From the NCBI RefSeq assembly GCF_003269065.1, contig NZ_QLTA01000003.1, forward strand, positions 62,001 through 126,000: a DNA stretch of 64,000 nt. Direction: 5' to 3'. The position numbers were made by a program, and so were the translations under genes. Origin of the DNA: Paracidovorax anthurii. Lineage in GTDB: Bacteria; Pseudomonadota; Gammaproteobacteria; Burkholderiales; Burkholderiaceae_C. Every line of letters begins with the position of its first letter. Position 1 is the first letter of the stretch. Below are positions 15,947 through 25,241 of this stretch, in pieces. The notes below the pieces were generated by a model. That model was not told where the DNA came from, did no database searches, and saw only the letters and a list, made by a program, of their open reading frames with translations.

Positions 15947-17263
15947 ATGTCCTCCATGACCCCCCAGGAAATCGTCTCCGAACTCGACCGCCACATCGTG
16001 GGCCAGGCGGGCGCCAAGCGCGCCGTCGCCATCGCGCTGCGCAACCGCTGGCGCCGCCAGCAGGTCGATGCCGGCCTGCGCCAGGAGATCACGCCCAAGA
16101 ACATCCTCATGATCGGCCCCACCGGCGTGGGCAAGACCGAGATCGCGCGGCGCCTCGCGCGGCTGGCCGACGCGCCCTTCATCAAGGTGGAGGCCACCAA
16201 GTTCACCGAGGTGGGCTACGTGGGCAAGGACGTGGATTCGATCATCCGCGACCTGATCGAGGTCGCCGTGAAGCAGACCCGCGAGGCGGACATGAAGAAG
16301 GTGCGCGCCCGCGCCGAGGACGCGGCCGAGGACCGCATCCTCGACGTGCTGATCCCGCCCGCGCGCACCGGCGAGCAGCCGGCCGACAGCACCGCGCGCC
16401 AGGTGTTCCGCAAGAAGCTGCGCGAGGGCCAGCTCGATGACAAGGAGATCGAGATCGACGTCGCCGATGCGCGCCCGCAGCTCGAAATCATGGGCCCGCA
16501 GGGCATGGAGGACATGGCCGAGCAGCTGCGCGGCATGTTCAGCCAGATCGGCCAGGAGCGGCGCAAGACGCGCAAGCTCAAGATCGCCGAGGCCCTCAAG
16601 CTCATCGCCGACGAGGAGGCCGCCAAGCTCGTGAACGAGGAGGAGATCAAGACCCGCGCCGTGCAGAACGCCGAGCAGAACGGCATCGTCTTCCTCGACG
16701 AGATCGACAAGGTGGCCACGCGCCAGGAAACGAGCGGCTCCGACGTCTCCCGCCAGGGCGTGCAGCGCGACCTGCTGCCGCTGGTGGAGGGCACCACGGT
16801 GAGCACCAAGTACGGCATGGTCAAGACCGACCACATCCTCTTCATCGCCTCGGGCGCCTTCCACCTCTCCCGGCCCAGCGACCTGATCCCGGAGTTGCAG
16901 GGGCGCTTCCCGATCCGCGTGGAGCTGGAGTCGCTCTCGGTGGGCGATTTCGAGGCCATCCTCACCCAGACGCACGCCTCCCTCGTCAAGCAGTACCAGG
17001 CCCTGCTGGCCACGGAGGGCGTGGCGCTGGAGTTTTTGCCCGAGGGCATCACCCGGCTCGCGCACATCGCCTTCGAGGTCAACGAGCGCACCGAGAACAT
17101 CGGCGCGCGCCGCCTCTCCACCGTCATGGAGCGGCTGCTGGACGAGGTGAGCTTCGACGCCACGCGCCTGTCGGGCCAGACGGTGCGCGTCGATGCGGCC
17201 TACGTGGACGCGCGCCTGGCCAGCCTCAGCCAGAACGAAGACCTCTCGCGCTACATCCTGTAA
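15947..17263 (+). CDS. hslU: ATP-dependent protease HslVU, ATPase subunit
   Basis: AAA+ unfoldase that feeds proteins to HslV. The 438 residues include [20 protein letters not shown] near the N-terminus, Walker [16 protein letters not shown] (about 58-72), the pore loop in GYVGKDVDS (about 90-98), an I-domain insertion (about 105-235), Walker B VFLDEIDK (about 248-255), and the C-terminal EDLSRYIL tail, whose last residues dock into HslV. ATG at 15947 ([10 protein letters not shown]) fits the family; the in-frame ATG at 15917 adds ten unrelated residues. A GC hairpin (17285-17300, 7-bp stem) lies after the stop. Confidence 0.96.
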   Translation: MSSMTPQEIVSELDRHIVGQAGAKRAVAIALRNRWRRQQVDAGLRQEITPKNILMIGPTGVGKTEIARRLARLADAPFIKVEATKFTEVGYVGKDVDSIIRDLIEVAVKQTREADMKKVRARAEDAAEDRILDVLIPPARTGEQPADSTARQVFRKKLREGQLDDKEIEIDVADARPQLEIMGPQGMEDMAEQLRGMFSQIGQERRKTRKLKIAEALKLIADEEAAKLVNEEEIKTRAVQNAEQNGIVFLDEIDKVATRQETSGSDVSRQGVQRDLLPLVEGTTVSTKYGMVKTDHILFIASGAFHLSRPSDLIPELQGRFPIRVELESLSVGDFEAILTQTHASLVKQYQALLATEGVALEFLPEGITRLAHIAFEVNERTENIGARRLSTVMERLLDEVSFDATRLSGQTVRVDAAYVDARLASLSQNEDLSRYIL

Positions 17264-17486
17264 GAGCCCGCCTACAGGCGCCCCGCCGCCGTCCGGCGGC
17301 CGGGATGCGCGTGCGCGCATTCCATGTTGGCGCACAACCTTCAGGTATCACTTGCACAGGGTCTGCTAAGTGCTTATCCATGAAGGAATTTTGGCGATAC
17401 GCTGCCTTCGCTGTCGCCGCTAAGTCCTTGATTTCATTGCAAAACTTTGTTGCACCCCCTCGTGCGGCTGGGTCTTTTCCTGCTAC

Positions 17487-17521
17487 AGTGCAAAAAAGTG
17501 CAATTAAGTGGTGAAAAGTGC
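17487..17521 (+). promoter_or_regulatory. MraZ operator: four AGTGN repeats at 10-bp spacing
   Basis: AGTGC, AGTGC, AGTGG and AGTGC start at 17487, 17497, 17507 and 17517, exactly one helical turn apart. In E. coli, MraZ binds a row of direct repeats with the same 10-bp period ahead of mraZ, so this is very likely the autoregulatory site of the dcw operon. The 313-bp gap (17264-17576) holds this, the hslU-side hairpin, and an AT-rich stretch (17370-17490) that must contain the promoter; TTGCAC (17450-17455) is a possible -35 with only a weak -10. Confidence 0.75.
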
Positions 17522-17576
17522 CCTCCGGCCCCGGTTTTGCGGGCTTTGGCGGCGACAACATGTCGGGGTCTGATCG

Positions 17577-18005
17577 GTGTTTCAAGGGGCGTCATCGCTG
17601 AGTCTGGATGCGAAGGGAAGGCTTTCCGTGCCGACCCGGCATCGTGACGTCCTCAGCGCGACGGCCGGTGGCCAGCTCACCATCACCAAGCACCCGCACG
17701 GCTGCCTCATGGTCTTCCCCCGCCCCGAGTGGGAGAAGTTCCGCGAGCGCATCGCCGAGCTGCCGATGTCCGCCCAATGGTGGAAGCGCATCTTCCTGGG
17801 CAACGCCCAGGACGTGGACATGGACGGCACGGGCCGCGTGCTCGTCGCCCCCGAGCTGCGCCAGGCCGCCGGCATCACCAAGGACGCGATGCTGCTGGGC
17901 ATGGGCAACCACTTCGAGCTTTGGGACAAGGCCACGTACGAGGCCCAGGAGGCCCAGGCCATGCAGGGCGGGATGCCCGAGGCCTTCAAGGACTTTTCTT
18001 TCTGA
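17577..18005 (+). CDS. mraZ: transcriptional regulator MraZ
   Basis: DNA-binding regulator and first gene of the dcw cluster; in E. coli it represses its own operon. The 142-residue protein has the two SpoVT/AbrB-type halves, each with a DxxGR signature: [14 protein letters not shown] (about 10-23) and [14 protein letters not shown] (about 81-94). It starts with GTG at 17577 ([11 protein letters not shown]), with GGGG upstream; no in-frame ATG gives this conserved N-terminus. rsmH follows after five bases. The likely operator is the four-repeat array at 17487-17521. Confidence 0.95.
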   Translation: MFQGASSLSLDAKGRLSVPTRHRDVLSATAGGQLTITKHPHGCLMVFPRPEWEKFRERIAELPMSAQWWKRIFLGNAQDVDMDGTGRVLVAPELRQAAGITKDAMLLGMGNHFELWDKATYEAQEAQAMQGGMPEAFKDFSF

Positions 18006-18010
18006 AGGCC

Positions 18011-18949
18011 ATGGCAGTCGCACCTTTGCTGCTTCAGCACACCACTGTTCTTCTGGACGAGGCGGTCGATGCCCTGCTGGGTGCCGCCGGTCCGTCGCCG
18101 GCCGGCACCTGGGTCGATGCGACCTTCGGGCGCGGCGGGCATTCGCGCCGCATCCTGGAGAAGCTGGGGCCGGGCGGGGGCCTCGTGGCGTTCGACAAGG
18201 ACCCCGAGGCCATCCAAGAAGCAGCGCGCATCACCGATGCGCGCTTTTCCATTCGGCACGAGGGCTTTCGCCACCTGGTCGAGCTTCCCGAGGGCAGCGC
18301 CGCCGGCATCCTCATGGACCTGGGCGTGAGCTCGCCGCAGATCGACAGCCCCGCGCGTGGCTTCAGTTTCCGTTTCGACGGCCCCCTCGACATGCGCATG
18401 GACACCACGCGCGGCGAAAGCGTGGCCGACTGGCTGGCCTCGGCCGAAGTGGGGCAGATTGCGGAGGTGATTCGTGAATACGGTGAAGAACGGTTTGCTG
18501 GCCCCATTGCAAAGGCGATTGTTGCTTGGCGCGCGGAACGCGGCCCGCTGCGCACCACTGCCGAGCTGGCCCAGCTCGTGGCTGGCGCGGTCAAGACCCG
18601 CGAAGTCGGCCAGAACCCCGCCACACGGACCTTTCAGGCTCTTCGGATTTTCATCAACGCTGAACTGGAAGAACTGCAGGCCGCGCTAGAGGCCAGCCTG
18701 CGCGTGCTGGCGCCCGGCGGCCGGCTGGTGGTCATCAGCTTCCACTCGCTGGAAGACCGCATCGTCAAGCAGTTCATCGCCCAGCACTCCAAGGAGGTCT
18801 ACGACCGCCGCGCGCCCTTCGCCGCGCCGCAGCCCATGCGGCTCAAGGCGCTGGAGCGCGTCAAGCCCGGCGCGGCCGAGGTGGAGGCCAACCCGCGCGC
18901 GCGCAGCGCCGTGATGCGCGTGGCCGAGCGCACGGAGGTGCCGGCATGA
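18011..18949 (+). CDS. rsmH: 16S rRNA m4C1402 methyltransferase RsmH (MraW)
   Basis: SAM-dependent enzyme that N4-methylates C1402 in the decoding centre of 16S rRNA. The 312 residues begin [22 protein letters not shown]. The SAM-binding loop is [14 protein letters not shown] (about 37-50), followed by [10 protein letters not shown] (about 102-111) and the C-terminal [15 protein letters not shown] (about 241-255), all diagnostic. Its stop overlaps the ftsL start by ATGA, the first of a long chain of such overlaps in this cluster. Confidence 0.96.
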   Translation: MAVAPLLLQHTTVLLDEAVDALLGAAGPSPAGTWVDATFGRGGHSRRILEKLGPGGGLVAFDKDPEAIQEAARITDARFSIRHEGFRHLVELPEGSAAGILMDLGVSSPQIDSPARGFSFRFDGPLDMRMDTTRGESVADWLASAEVGQIAEVIREYGEERFAGPIAKAIVAWRAERGPLRTTAELAQLVAGAVKTREVGQNPATRTFQALRIFINAELEELQAALEASLRVLAPGGRLVVISFHSLEDRIVKQFIAQHSKEVYDRRAPFAAPQPMRLKALERVKPGAAEVEANPRARSAVMRVAERTEVPA

Positions 18950-19293
18950 CGCGCCTGAGCCTCGTGCTGCTGCTGGCCGTGCTGGCCAGCGCGCTCTACC
19001 TCGTGCACACGCAGTACGAGTCGCGCCGCCTCTTCACCGAGCTGGACCGCGCCATCGCCGAGTCGCGCCGGCTGGAGACCGAGCACCAGCGCCTGCAGGT
19101 CGAGAAGCGCGCCCAGGCCACGCCGCTGCGCGTGGAGAAGCTCGCGCGCGACCGCCTGCAGATGCGCACGGCCACGCCGGCGATCACCCAGTACGTGGCG
19201 GACGACGGCCGCCCCGTCGTCACCGCGTCCGCCGCGATGGCCGGCGCGTCCGGCCCGGCCGGTGCGGCGCCCGCCGCAGGGGGACGCCGATGA
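18946..19293 (+). CDS. ftsL: cell division protein FtsL
   Basis: Small bitopic divisome protein that forms a coiled-coil complex with FtsB and FtsQ and helps activate FtsWI. The 115 residues show a very short cytoplasmic end, one membrane helix (about 4-21, [18 protein letters not shown]) and a periplasmic coiled coil (about 25-60, with [20 protein letters not shown]). The Ala/Gly/Pro-rich tail (about 90-115) is likely disordered. Assignment rests on size, topology and its place between rsmH and ftsI. It is coupled to both neighbours by ATGA overlaps. Confidence 0.92.
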   Translation: MTRLSLVLLLAVLASALYLVHTQYESRRLFTELDRAIAESRRLETEHQRLQVEKRAQATPLRVEKLARDRLQMRTATPAITQYVADDGRPVVTASAAMAGASGPAGAAPAAGGRR

Positions 19294-21035
19294 GCCGCAG
19301 CGTCCTCTACACCTCCAGCCCGCTGCTCGCGAGCAAGACGCCCGTCTGGCGCAGCAAGTTCATCGTCGCCATGGTGGCGCTGGGCTTCCTGGCGCTGGCT
19401 GGCCGCGCGGCCTACGTGCAGGTGTTCGGCAATGCCTTCTTCCAGCGCCAGGGCGAGGTGCGCTTCGCGCGCACGCTGGAGCTGCCGGCCAACCGCGGCC
19501 GCATCCTCGACCGCAACGGCCTGATCCTGGCCTCCAGCGTGCCGGCCGCCAGCATCTGGGCCATTCCCGAGGACGTGGAGCAGGACCGGCCCGAGGTGCG
19601 CGCCAAGATGAAGGAGCTGGCCCGGCTGCTGGAGATGCCCCTGCCCGCGCTGCAGGCCAAGCTCGCCGACGAGGACAAGACCTTCGTCTGGATCAAGCGC
19701 CAGCTCGACTGGGAGCTGGGCCAGCAGATCGCCGCGCTGGACATCAAGGGCATCTACCAGCGCAAGGAATACAAGCGCCAGTACCCCGAGGGCGAATCCG
19801 CCGCGCACGTGGTGGGGTTCACCAACGTGGAGGACCATGGCCAGGAGGGCGTGGAACTCGCCTTCGACAAGGACCTGGCCGGCAAGCCCGGCTCGCGCCG
19901 CGTCATCAAGGACCGCCTGGGCCGCGTGGTGGAGGGCGTCGGCGCTGAGGTGCCGCCCGTGGACGGCAAGGACATGCAGCTCTCGATCGACAGCAAGGTG
20001 CAGTTCTTCGCCTACCAGAAGCTGCGCGACCAGGTGGCGCTGCACAAGGCCAAGGCCGGCAGCGTGGTGGTGATCGACGCGCACACGGGCGAGCTGCTGG
20101 CGCTCGCCAACTACCCGAGCTACGTGCCCGACAAGCGCCAGAACCTGACTGGCGAGCAGTTGCGCAACCGCGCCATCACCGACGTGTTCGAGCCCGGCTC
20201 CACGATGAAGCCCTTCACCATCGGCCTCGCGCTGGAGACGGGCCGCGTGAAGCCCGAGACCATCATCGACACCAACCCCGGCCGCGTCACCGTGACGGGC
20301 TCCACCATTTCCGACACGCACAACTACGGCGTGCTCACCGTGGAGGGCGTGATCCAGAAATCCAGCAACGTGGGCACCACCAAGATCGCCATGCAGATGC
20401 CCGCGCGCGAGATGTGGGAGACCTTCTCCGCCGCCGGCTTCGGCCAGAAGCCGCAGATCCACTTCCCCGGCGTGGTGGGCGGCCGGCTGCGGCCCTACAA
20501 GACGTGGCGCCCGGTCGAGCAGGCCACCATGTCCTATGGCTACGGCCTCTCGGCCAGCCTGCTGCAGATGGCGCGCTCCTACACCGTCTTCGCCAACGGC
20601 GGCAAGGTCATTCCCGCCACCATGCTCAAGACCCACGAGCCGGCCGTGGGCGTGCCCGTGTTTTCCGAGCGCACGGCCGATCAGGTGCGCAAGATGCTGC
20701 AGATGGCCGCGGGCCCCGGCGGCACGGGGCAGCAGGCGCAGACCGTGGGCTACTCGGTGGGCGGAAAATCCGGCACCGCGCGCAAGCAGGTGGGCAAGAG
20801 CTATGCCTCGGGCAAGTACCGCGCGTGGTTCACCGGCATGGCACCGATCGACAAGCCCCGCATCATCGTCGCGGTGATGATCGACGAGCCCAGCAACGGC
20901 GTTTTCTACGGCGGGGCCGTGGCCGCGCCCGTGTTCAGCGTGGTCGTGCAGCAGACGCTGCGCATGATGGGCGTGTCGCCGGACATGGCCGTGAAGCCCC
21001 AGATCGTCGCCAACAGCGTCGAGGAGTCGCTATGA
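19290..21035 (+). CDS. ftsI: peptidoglycan D,D-transpeptidase FtsI (PBP3)
   Basis: Septal class B penicillin-binding protein that cross-links peptidoglycan with FtsW. The 581 residues have a short cytoplasmic N-terminus, one membrane helix (about 25-46), the dimerisation/pedestal domain starting at ELPANRGRILDRNG (about 63-76), and the transpeptidase domain. The active-site motifs are visible: SxxK in FEPGSTMKPF (about 300-309), SxN in QKSSNVGTT (about 354-362), and KSGT in GGKSGTARK (about 491-499). The start overlaps ftsL by ATGA, and the end overlaps murE the same way. Confidence 0.96.
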   Translation: MSRSVLYTSSPLLASKTPVWRSKFIVAMVALGFLALAGRAAYVQVFGNAFFQRQGEVRFARTLELPANRGRILDRNGLILASSVPAASIWAIPEDVEQDRPEVRAKMKELARLLEMPLPALQAKLADEDKTFVWIKRQLDWELGQQIAALDIKGIYQRKEYKRQYPEGESAAHVVGFTNVEDHGQEGVELAFDKDLAGKPGSRRVIKDRLGRVVEGVGAEVPPVDGKDMQLSIDSKVQFFAYQKLRDQVALHKAKAGSVVVIDAHTGELLALANYPSYVPDKRQNLTGEQLRNRAITDVFEPGSTMKPFTIGLALETGRVKPETIIDTNPGRVTVTGSTISDTHNYGVLTVEGVIQKSSNVGTTKIAMQMPAREMWETFSAAGFGQKPQIHFPGVVGGRLRPYKTWRPVEQATMSYGYGLSASLLQMARSYTVFANGGKVIPATMLKTHEPAVGVPVFSERTADQVRKMLQMAAGPGGTGQQAQTVGYSVGGKSGTARKQVGKSYASGKYRAWFTGMAPIDKPRIIVAVMIDEPSNGVFYGGAVAAPVFSVVVQQTLRMMGVSPDMAVKPQIVANSVEESL

Positions 21036-22585
21036 CCGGAACCGCCGTTCCCCAGCCGCCACTGCTCGGCTCCGTGCACGAGGCGCTCGAATGGCTGCGC
21101 GCGCGCGTGACGCAGGGCACGCTGCGCACCGACAGCCGGCAGGTGCAGCCGGGCGATGCGTTCGTCGCCTGGCCGGGCGCCGCCACCGATGGCCGCATGC
21201 ACGTCGGCGAGGCGCTCGCACGCGGCGCCGTGGCCTGCCTGGTGGAGCACGAAGGCGTGGAGGCCTTCCGCTTCGGGGCGGACGGCATCGCGGCGCTGCA
21301 CGGCCTCAAGGCCGCCACCGGGCTGCTGGCCGCCGAGTGGTTCGGATTGCCCGCGCAGCGGCTGGACGTGATCGCCGTGACGGGCACGAACGGCAAGACC
21401 AGCACCACCTGGTGGCTGGCCGATGCGCTCAACCTGCTGTCGCAGCACGGGCTGTCGAAGCCGGGCCGCTGCGGCATCGTGGGCACCCTGGGCCTGGGGG
21501 TTCCCCCGGAGCTGGAAAGCACCGGCCTCACGACGCCCGACCCGGTGCGGCTGCAGCGCGCCTTCGCCGCGCTGGTGGAGGCGGGCGATGCCGCCTGCGC
21601 CATCGAGGCCTCGTCCATCGGGCTGGCGGAGCACCGGCTCGCCGGCACGCGCATCCGCGCCGCGGTGTTCACCAACTTCAGCCAGGACCACCTGGACTAC
21701 CACCCCGGCATGGCCGCGTACTGGCAGGCCAAGAGCGCGCTCTTCGACTGGCCCGGACTGCAGGCCGCCATCGTCAACATCGACGATCCGCGCGGCGCGG
21801 AGTTGGCCGATGCGCTCGCGCAGCGCCCGCTCGACCTGTGGACCACGTCCATCGCCGGCCCCGCGCGCCTGCAGGCCCGCGACATCGCCTGGGGCGAGGG
21901 CGGCCTGCGCTTCACGGTGGCCGAGGGCGTGCACACCCATGTGCTGCAGACGCGGGTGATCGGCCACTACAACATCCACAACCTGCTCGCCGTGGCCGCC
22001 GCGCTGCGCGCGCTGGGCGTGCCGCTGGAGCATGCGCTCTGGGCCTGTGCCCAGCTCTCGCCCGTGCCCGGCCGCATGGAGCTGATCCACCTGCCGGGCC
22101 AGCCGCTCGTGGCCGTGGACTATGCCCACACGCCCGATGCGCTGGACCAGGCGCTGCAGGCCCTGCGGCCCGTGGCCGCCGAGCGCGGCGGGCGCCTCTG
22201 GTGCGTGTTCGGCTGCGGGGGCAACCGCGACCGCGCCAAGCGGCCCCTCATGGGGCGCATCGCGCAGCAGCGCGCCGATGCGGTGATCGTGACCAGCGAC
22301 AACCCGCGCAACGAAGACCCCGCAGCCATCCTGCAGGAGATCCTGCGGGGCACCGCGGAGGGGGCCCTGGTGCGGGCCGAACCCGACCGCGAGGTGGCCA
22401 TCGCGCGCGCCCTGGCCGATGCGGGCACGAGCGACGTGGTGCTCATCGCCGGCAAGGGCCATGAGGACTACCAGGAAGCGGCGGGCGTGCGCCGGCCCTT
22501 CTCCGACGCCGCCCATGCACGGGCGGCGCTCGGCCTGCGGGACGCCGGCGGCGCGGCCCCCACCGAGCCGGGAGGCCTGCCATGA
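21032..22585 (+). CDS. murE: UDP-MurNAc-L-Ala-D-Glu:meso-DAP ligase MurE
   Basis: Cytoplasmic Mur ligase adding the third stem-peptide residue. The 517-residue protein has LRTDSRQVQPGDAFVAWPG (about 31-49), the P-loop [13 protein letters not shown] (about 116-128), the ATP/Mg region around EASSIGLAEHRL (about 193-204), and NPRNEDP following SD (about 421-429). The DNPR motif is the known marker for meso-diaminopimelate rather than lysine, which fits the dapF gene nearby. It is coupled to ftsI and murF by ATGA overlaps. Confidence 0.96.
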   Translation: MTGTAVPQPPLLGSVHEALEWLRARVTQGTLRTDSRQVQPGDAFVAWPGAATDGRMHVGEALARGAVACLVEHEGVEAFRFGADGIAALHGLKAATGLLAAEWFGLPAQRLDVIAVTGTNGKTSTTWWLADALNLLSQHGLSKPGRCGIVGTLGLGVPPELESTGLTTPDPVRLQRAFAALVEAGDAACAIEASSIGLAEHRLAGTRIRAAVFTNFSQDHLDYHPGMAAYWQAKSALFDWPGLQAAIVNIDDPRGAELADALAQRPLDLWTTSIAGPARLQARDIAWGEGGLRFTVAEGVHTHVLQTRVIGHYNIHNLLAVAAALRALGVPLEHALWACAQLSPVPGRMELIHLPGQPLVAVDYAHTPDALDQALQALRPVAAERGGRLWCVFGCGGNRDRAKRPLMGRIAQQRADAVIVTSDNPRNEDPAAILQEILRGTAEGALVRAEPDREVAIARALADAGTSDVVLIAGKGHEDYQEAAGVRRPFSDAAHARAALGLRDAGGAAPTEPGGLP

Positions 22586-24072
22586 CCGCGCCCGCCCTGC
22601 TCACCCTGCGGGATGCGCACGCGCTCGTGCAGGCCCGCGTGCCCCAGGCGCGCCTCGCCGGGGATGCGCAGCTGCCCCTGGCCCGCGTGCACACCGACAC
22701 GCGCACCCTGCGCGCGGGCGACCTGTTCGTGGCGCTCAAGGGCGAGCGCTTCGATGCCAATGACTTCCTCGCCGACGCGCGCGCGGGCGGTGCCGCCGCG
22801 GCCCTGGCCCATCCCGGCCGGCTGGAGGCCGCGGGCCTGCCCGGCATCGAGGTGCCCGACACGCTCGCGGCGCTGGGCGCTCTCGCGGCGGGCTGGCGCG
22901 CGCGCCTCGCGCTGCCGCTCATCGGGGTGACGGGCAGCAACGGCAAGACCACCGTCACGCAGATGACCGCCTCGGTGCTGCGTGCCTGGAAGGGCGAGGC
23001 CGCATTTGCAACGCAAGGCAACTTCAACAACGACATCGGCGTGCCGCTGATGCTGCTGCGCCTGGGCGCGCAGCACGAGGCCGCGGTCATCGAACTCGGC
23101 ATGAACCATCCGGGCGAGATCGCCTACCTTGCCGACATCGCGCGGCCCACGGTGGCACTCGTCAACAACGCGCAGCGCGAGCACCTGGAGTTCATGCGCA
23201 CGGTGCGCGCGGTGGCCGAGGAGAACGGCTCCGTGATCGCGGCGCTGTCCGCGGACGGCGTGGCGGTGTTCCCCGCCGACGACGAATACACGCCCCTCTG
23301 GCGCGAGATCGCGGGCGCGCGCCGCTGCCTCACGTTCGGCGCGCAGGCCGGCAGCCGCGCGGAGGTGCGCTGCACGCAGGCCCGCTGGGAGGCGGGCGCG
23401 TGGCGCGTACACATCGACACGCCGCAGGGCGCCTTCGATGGCACGCTGCGCATCGCGGGTCGCCACAACGTGGCCAATGCGCTGGCCGCCACGGCCTGCG
23501 CGCTGGCCGCGGGCGCGCCGCTCGATGCCATCGCGCGCGGCCTCGCGGCCTTCGAGCCGGTGAAGGGCCGCTCGCGCGCCTTCGAGGCCTGGGTGCCGCA
23601 GCCCTCCGGGGCGCCGCGCGCCCTCACGGCCGTGGACGACACCTACAACGCCAACCCCGACTCCATGCGCGCCGCCATCGACGTGCTGGCCGAACTGCCC
23701 GGCCCGCAACTGCTGGTGATGGGCGACATGGGCGAGGTGGGGGACGAAGGGCCGCAGTTCCATGCCGAGGCGGGCGCCCATGCGCGCGAATGCGGCATCG
23801 GCCGGCTGTTCGCGCTGGGCGCGCTCAGCACATACGCCGCGCGGGCCTTCGGGCCGGATGCGCGGCATTTCGACGACATGGCATCGCTGCTCGCGGCGGT
23901 GCAAGACACCCTGCCCGCGGTGGGCAGCGTGCTGGTGAAGGGATCGCGGTTCATGAAGATGGAACAGGTGGTGCAGGCGCTGGAAGCGGCCTCGCAAATC
24001 CGCCCGCAGGACGGCAACGGCGCAGGCGGCACGGCCCGCGCCACCACCCCGGGGAGCACCGCATGCTGCTGA
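22582..24072 (+). CDS. murF: UDP-MurNAc-tripeptide:D-Ala-D-Ala ligase MurF
   Basis: Last cytoplasmic Mur ligase; it attaches D-Ala-D-Ala to complete the pentapeptide. The 496 residues include [19 protein letters not shown] (about 36-54), the P-loop [15 protein letters not shown] (about 116-130), [16 protein letters not shown] (about 148-163), and [15 protein letters not shown] (about 353-367), the conserved MurF signature. The extreme C-terminus overlaps the start of mraY by ten bases, which implies coupled translation. Confidence 0.96.
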   Translation: MTAPALLTLRDAHALVQARVPQARLAGDAQLPLARVHTDTRTLRAGDLFVALKGERFDANDFLADARAGGAAAALAHPGRLEAAGLPGIEVPDTLAALGALAAGWRARLALPLIGVTGSNGKTTVTQMTASVLRAWKGEAAFATQGNFNNDIGVPLMLLRLGAQHEAAVIELGMNHPGEIAYLADIARPTVALVNNAQREHLEFMRTVRAVAEENGSVIAALSADGVAVFPADDEYTPLWREIAGARRCLTFGAQAGSRAEVRCTQARWEAGAWRVHIDTPQGAFDGTLRIAGRHNVANALAATACALAAGAPLDAIARGLAAFEPVKGRSRAFEAWVPQPSGAPRALTAVDDTYNANPDSMRAAIDVLAELPGPQLLVMGDMGEVGDEGPQFHAEAGAHARECGIGRLFALGALSTYAARAFGPDARHFDDMASLLAAVQDTLPAVGSVLVKGSRFMKMEQVVQALEAASQIRPQDGNGAGGTARATTPGSTACC

Positions 24073-25241
24073 TGCTCTCCCAATGGCTGCAGGGGCTCTC
24101 GCCCGAGTTCGGCTTCTTCCGCGTGTTCCAGTACCTCACCTTCCGCGCGGTGATGGCGGCCATGACGGCGCTGCTCATCGGCCTCGTCGCAGGGCCGAAG
24201 GTGATCCGCGTCCTCTCGGCCCTCAAGATCGGCCAGCCGATCCGCGGCTATGCGATGGAGTCGCACCTCTCCAAGAGCGGCACGCCCACCATGGGCGGCG
24301 TGCTCATCCTGGGCTCCATCGCCATCTCCACGCTGCTGTGGTTCGATCTCTCCAACCGCTTCGTGTGGGTGGTGCTGGCCGTCACGCTGGGCTTCGGCGC
24401 CATCGGCTGGGTGGACGACTGGCGCAAGGTGGTGCGCAAGGACCCCGAGGGCATGCGCTCGCGCGAGAAGTATTTCTGGCAATCCGTCATCGGCCTGCTG
24501 GCGGCGCTGTACCTGGTGTTCTGCATCTCCGAGAACTCCAACGCGCGCGTGTTCGAGCTGTTCATCACCTGGATCCAGTCCGGCTTCTCGATGGACCTGC
24601 CGCCGCAGGCCGGCCTGCTGGTGCCTTTCTTCAAGGAGGTGAGCTACCCGCTCGGCGTGCTCGGCTTCGTGATTCTGACCTACCTCGTCATCGTGGGGTC
24701 GAGCAATGCCGTGAACCTCACCGACGGGCTGGACGGCCTCGCCATCATGCCCGTGGTCATGGTGGGCGCCTCGCTCGGCGTGTTCGCCTATGTGACCGGC
24801 AGCTCGGTCTATTCCAAGTACCTGCTGTTCCCCAACATCGCGGGCGCGGGCGAGCTGCTGATCTTCTGCTCGGCCATGGCCGGCGCGGGCCTCGCCTTCC
24901 TGTGGTTCAACACCCACCCGGCGCAGGTCTTCATGGGCGACGTGGGCGCGCTCGCGCTGGGCGGCGCGCTGGGCACCATCGCCGTCATCGTGCGCCAGGA
25001 GATCGTGCTGGCCATCATGGGCGGCATCTTCGTGGTCGAGGCGCTGTCGGTGATGCTGCAGGTGGCGTGGTTCAAGTACACCAAGCGCCGCTACGGCGAG
25101 GGCCGGCGCCTGCTCAAGATGGCGCCGCTGCACCACCACTTCGAGAAGAGCGGCTGGAAGGAGACGCAGGTCGTCGTGCGCTTCTGGATCATCACCATGC
25201 TGCTGTGCCTGATCGGCCTCACCACGCTGAAACTGCGATGA
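24063..25241 (+). CDS. mraY: phospho-N-acetylmuramoyl-pentapeptide transferase MraY
   Basis: Integral membrane enzyme that moves phospho-MurNAc-pentapeptide onto undecaprenyl phosphate to make lipid I. The 392 residues carry about ten hydrophobic helices. Diagnostic sites are [12 protein letters not shown] near 74-85, GWVDDWRK near 117-124 with the paired catalytic Asp, [10 protein letters not shown] near 218-227, [14 protein letters not shown] near 291-304, and the basic [11 protein letters not shown] loop near 357-367. The ATG at 24063 lies inside the end of murF. Confidence 0.96.
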   Translation: MLLMLSQWLQGLSPEFGFFRVFQYLTFRAVMAAMTALLIGLVAGPKVIRVLSALKIGQPIRGYAMESHLSKSGTPTMGGVLILGSIAISTLLWFDLSNRFVWVVLAVTLGFGAIGWVDDWRKVVRKDPEGMRSREKYFWQSVIGLLAALYLVFCISENSNARVFELFITWIQSGFSMDLPPQAGLLVPFFKEVSYPLGVLGFVILTYLVIVGSSNAVNLTDGLDGLAIMPVVMVGASLGVFAYVTGSSVYSKYLLFPNIAGAGELLIFCSAMAGAGLAFLWFNTHPAQVFMGDVGALALGGALGTIAVIVRQEIVLAIMGGIFVVEALSVMLQVAWFKYTKRRYGEGRRLLKMAPLHHHFEKSGWKETQVVVRFWIITMLLCLIGLTTLKLR

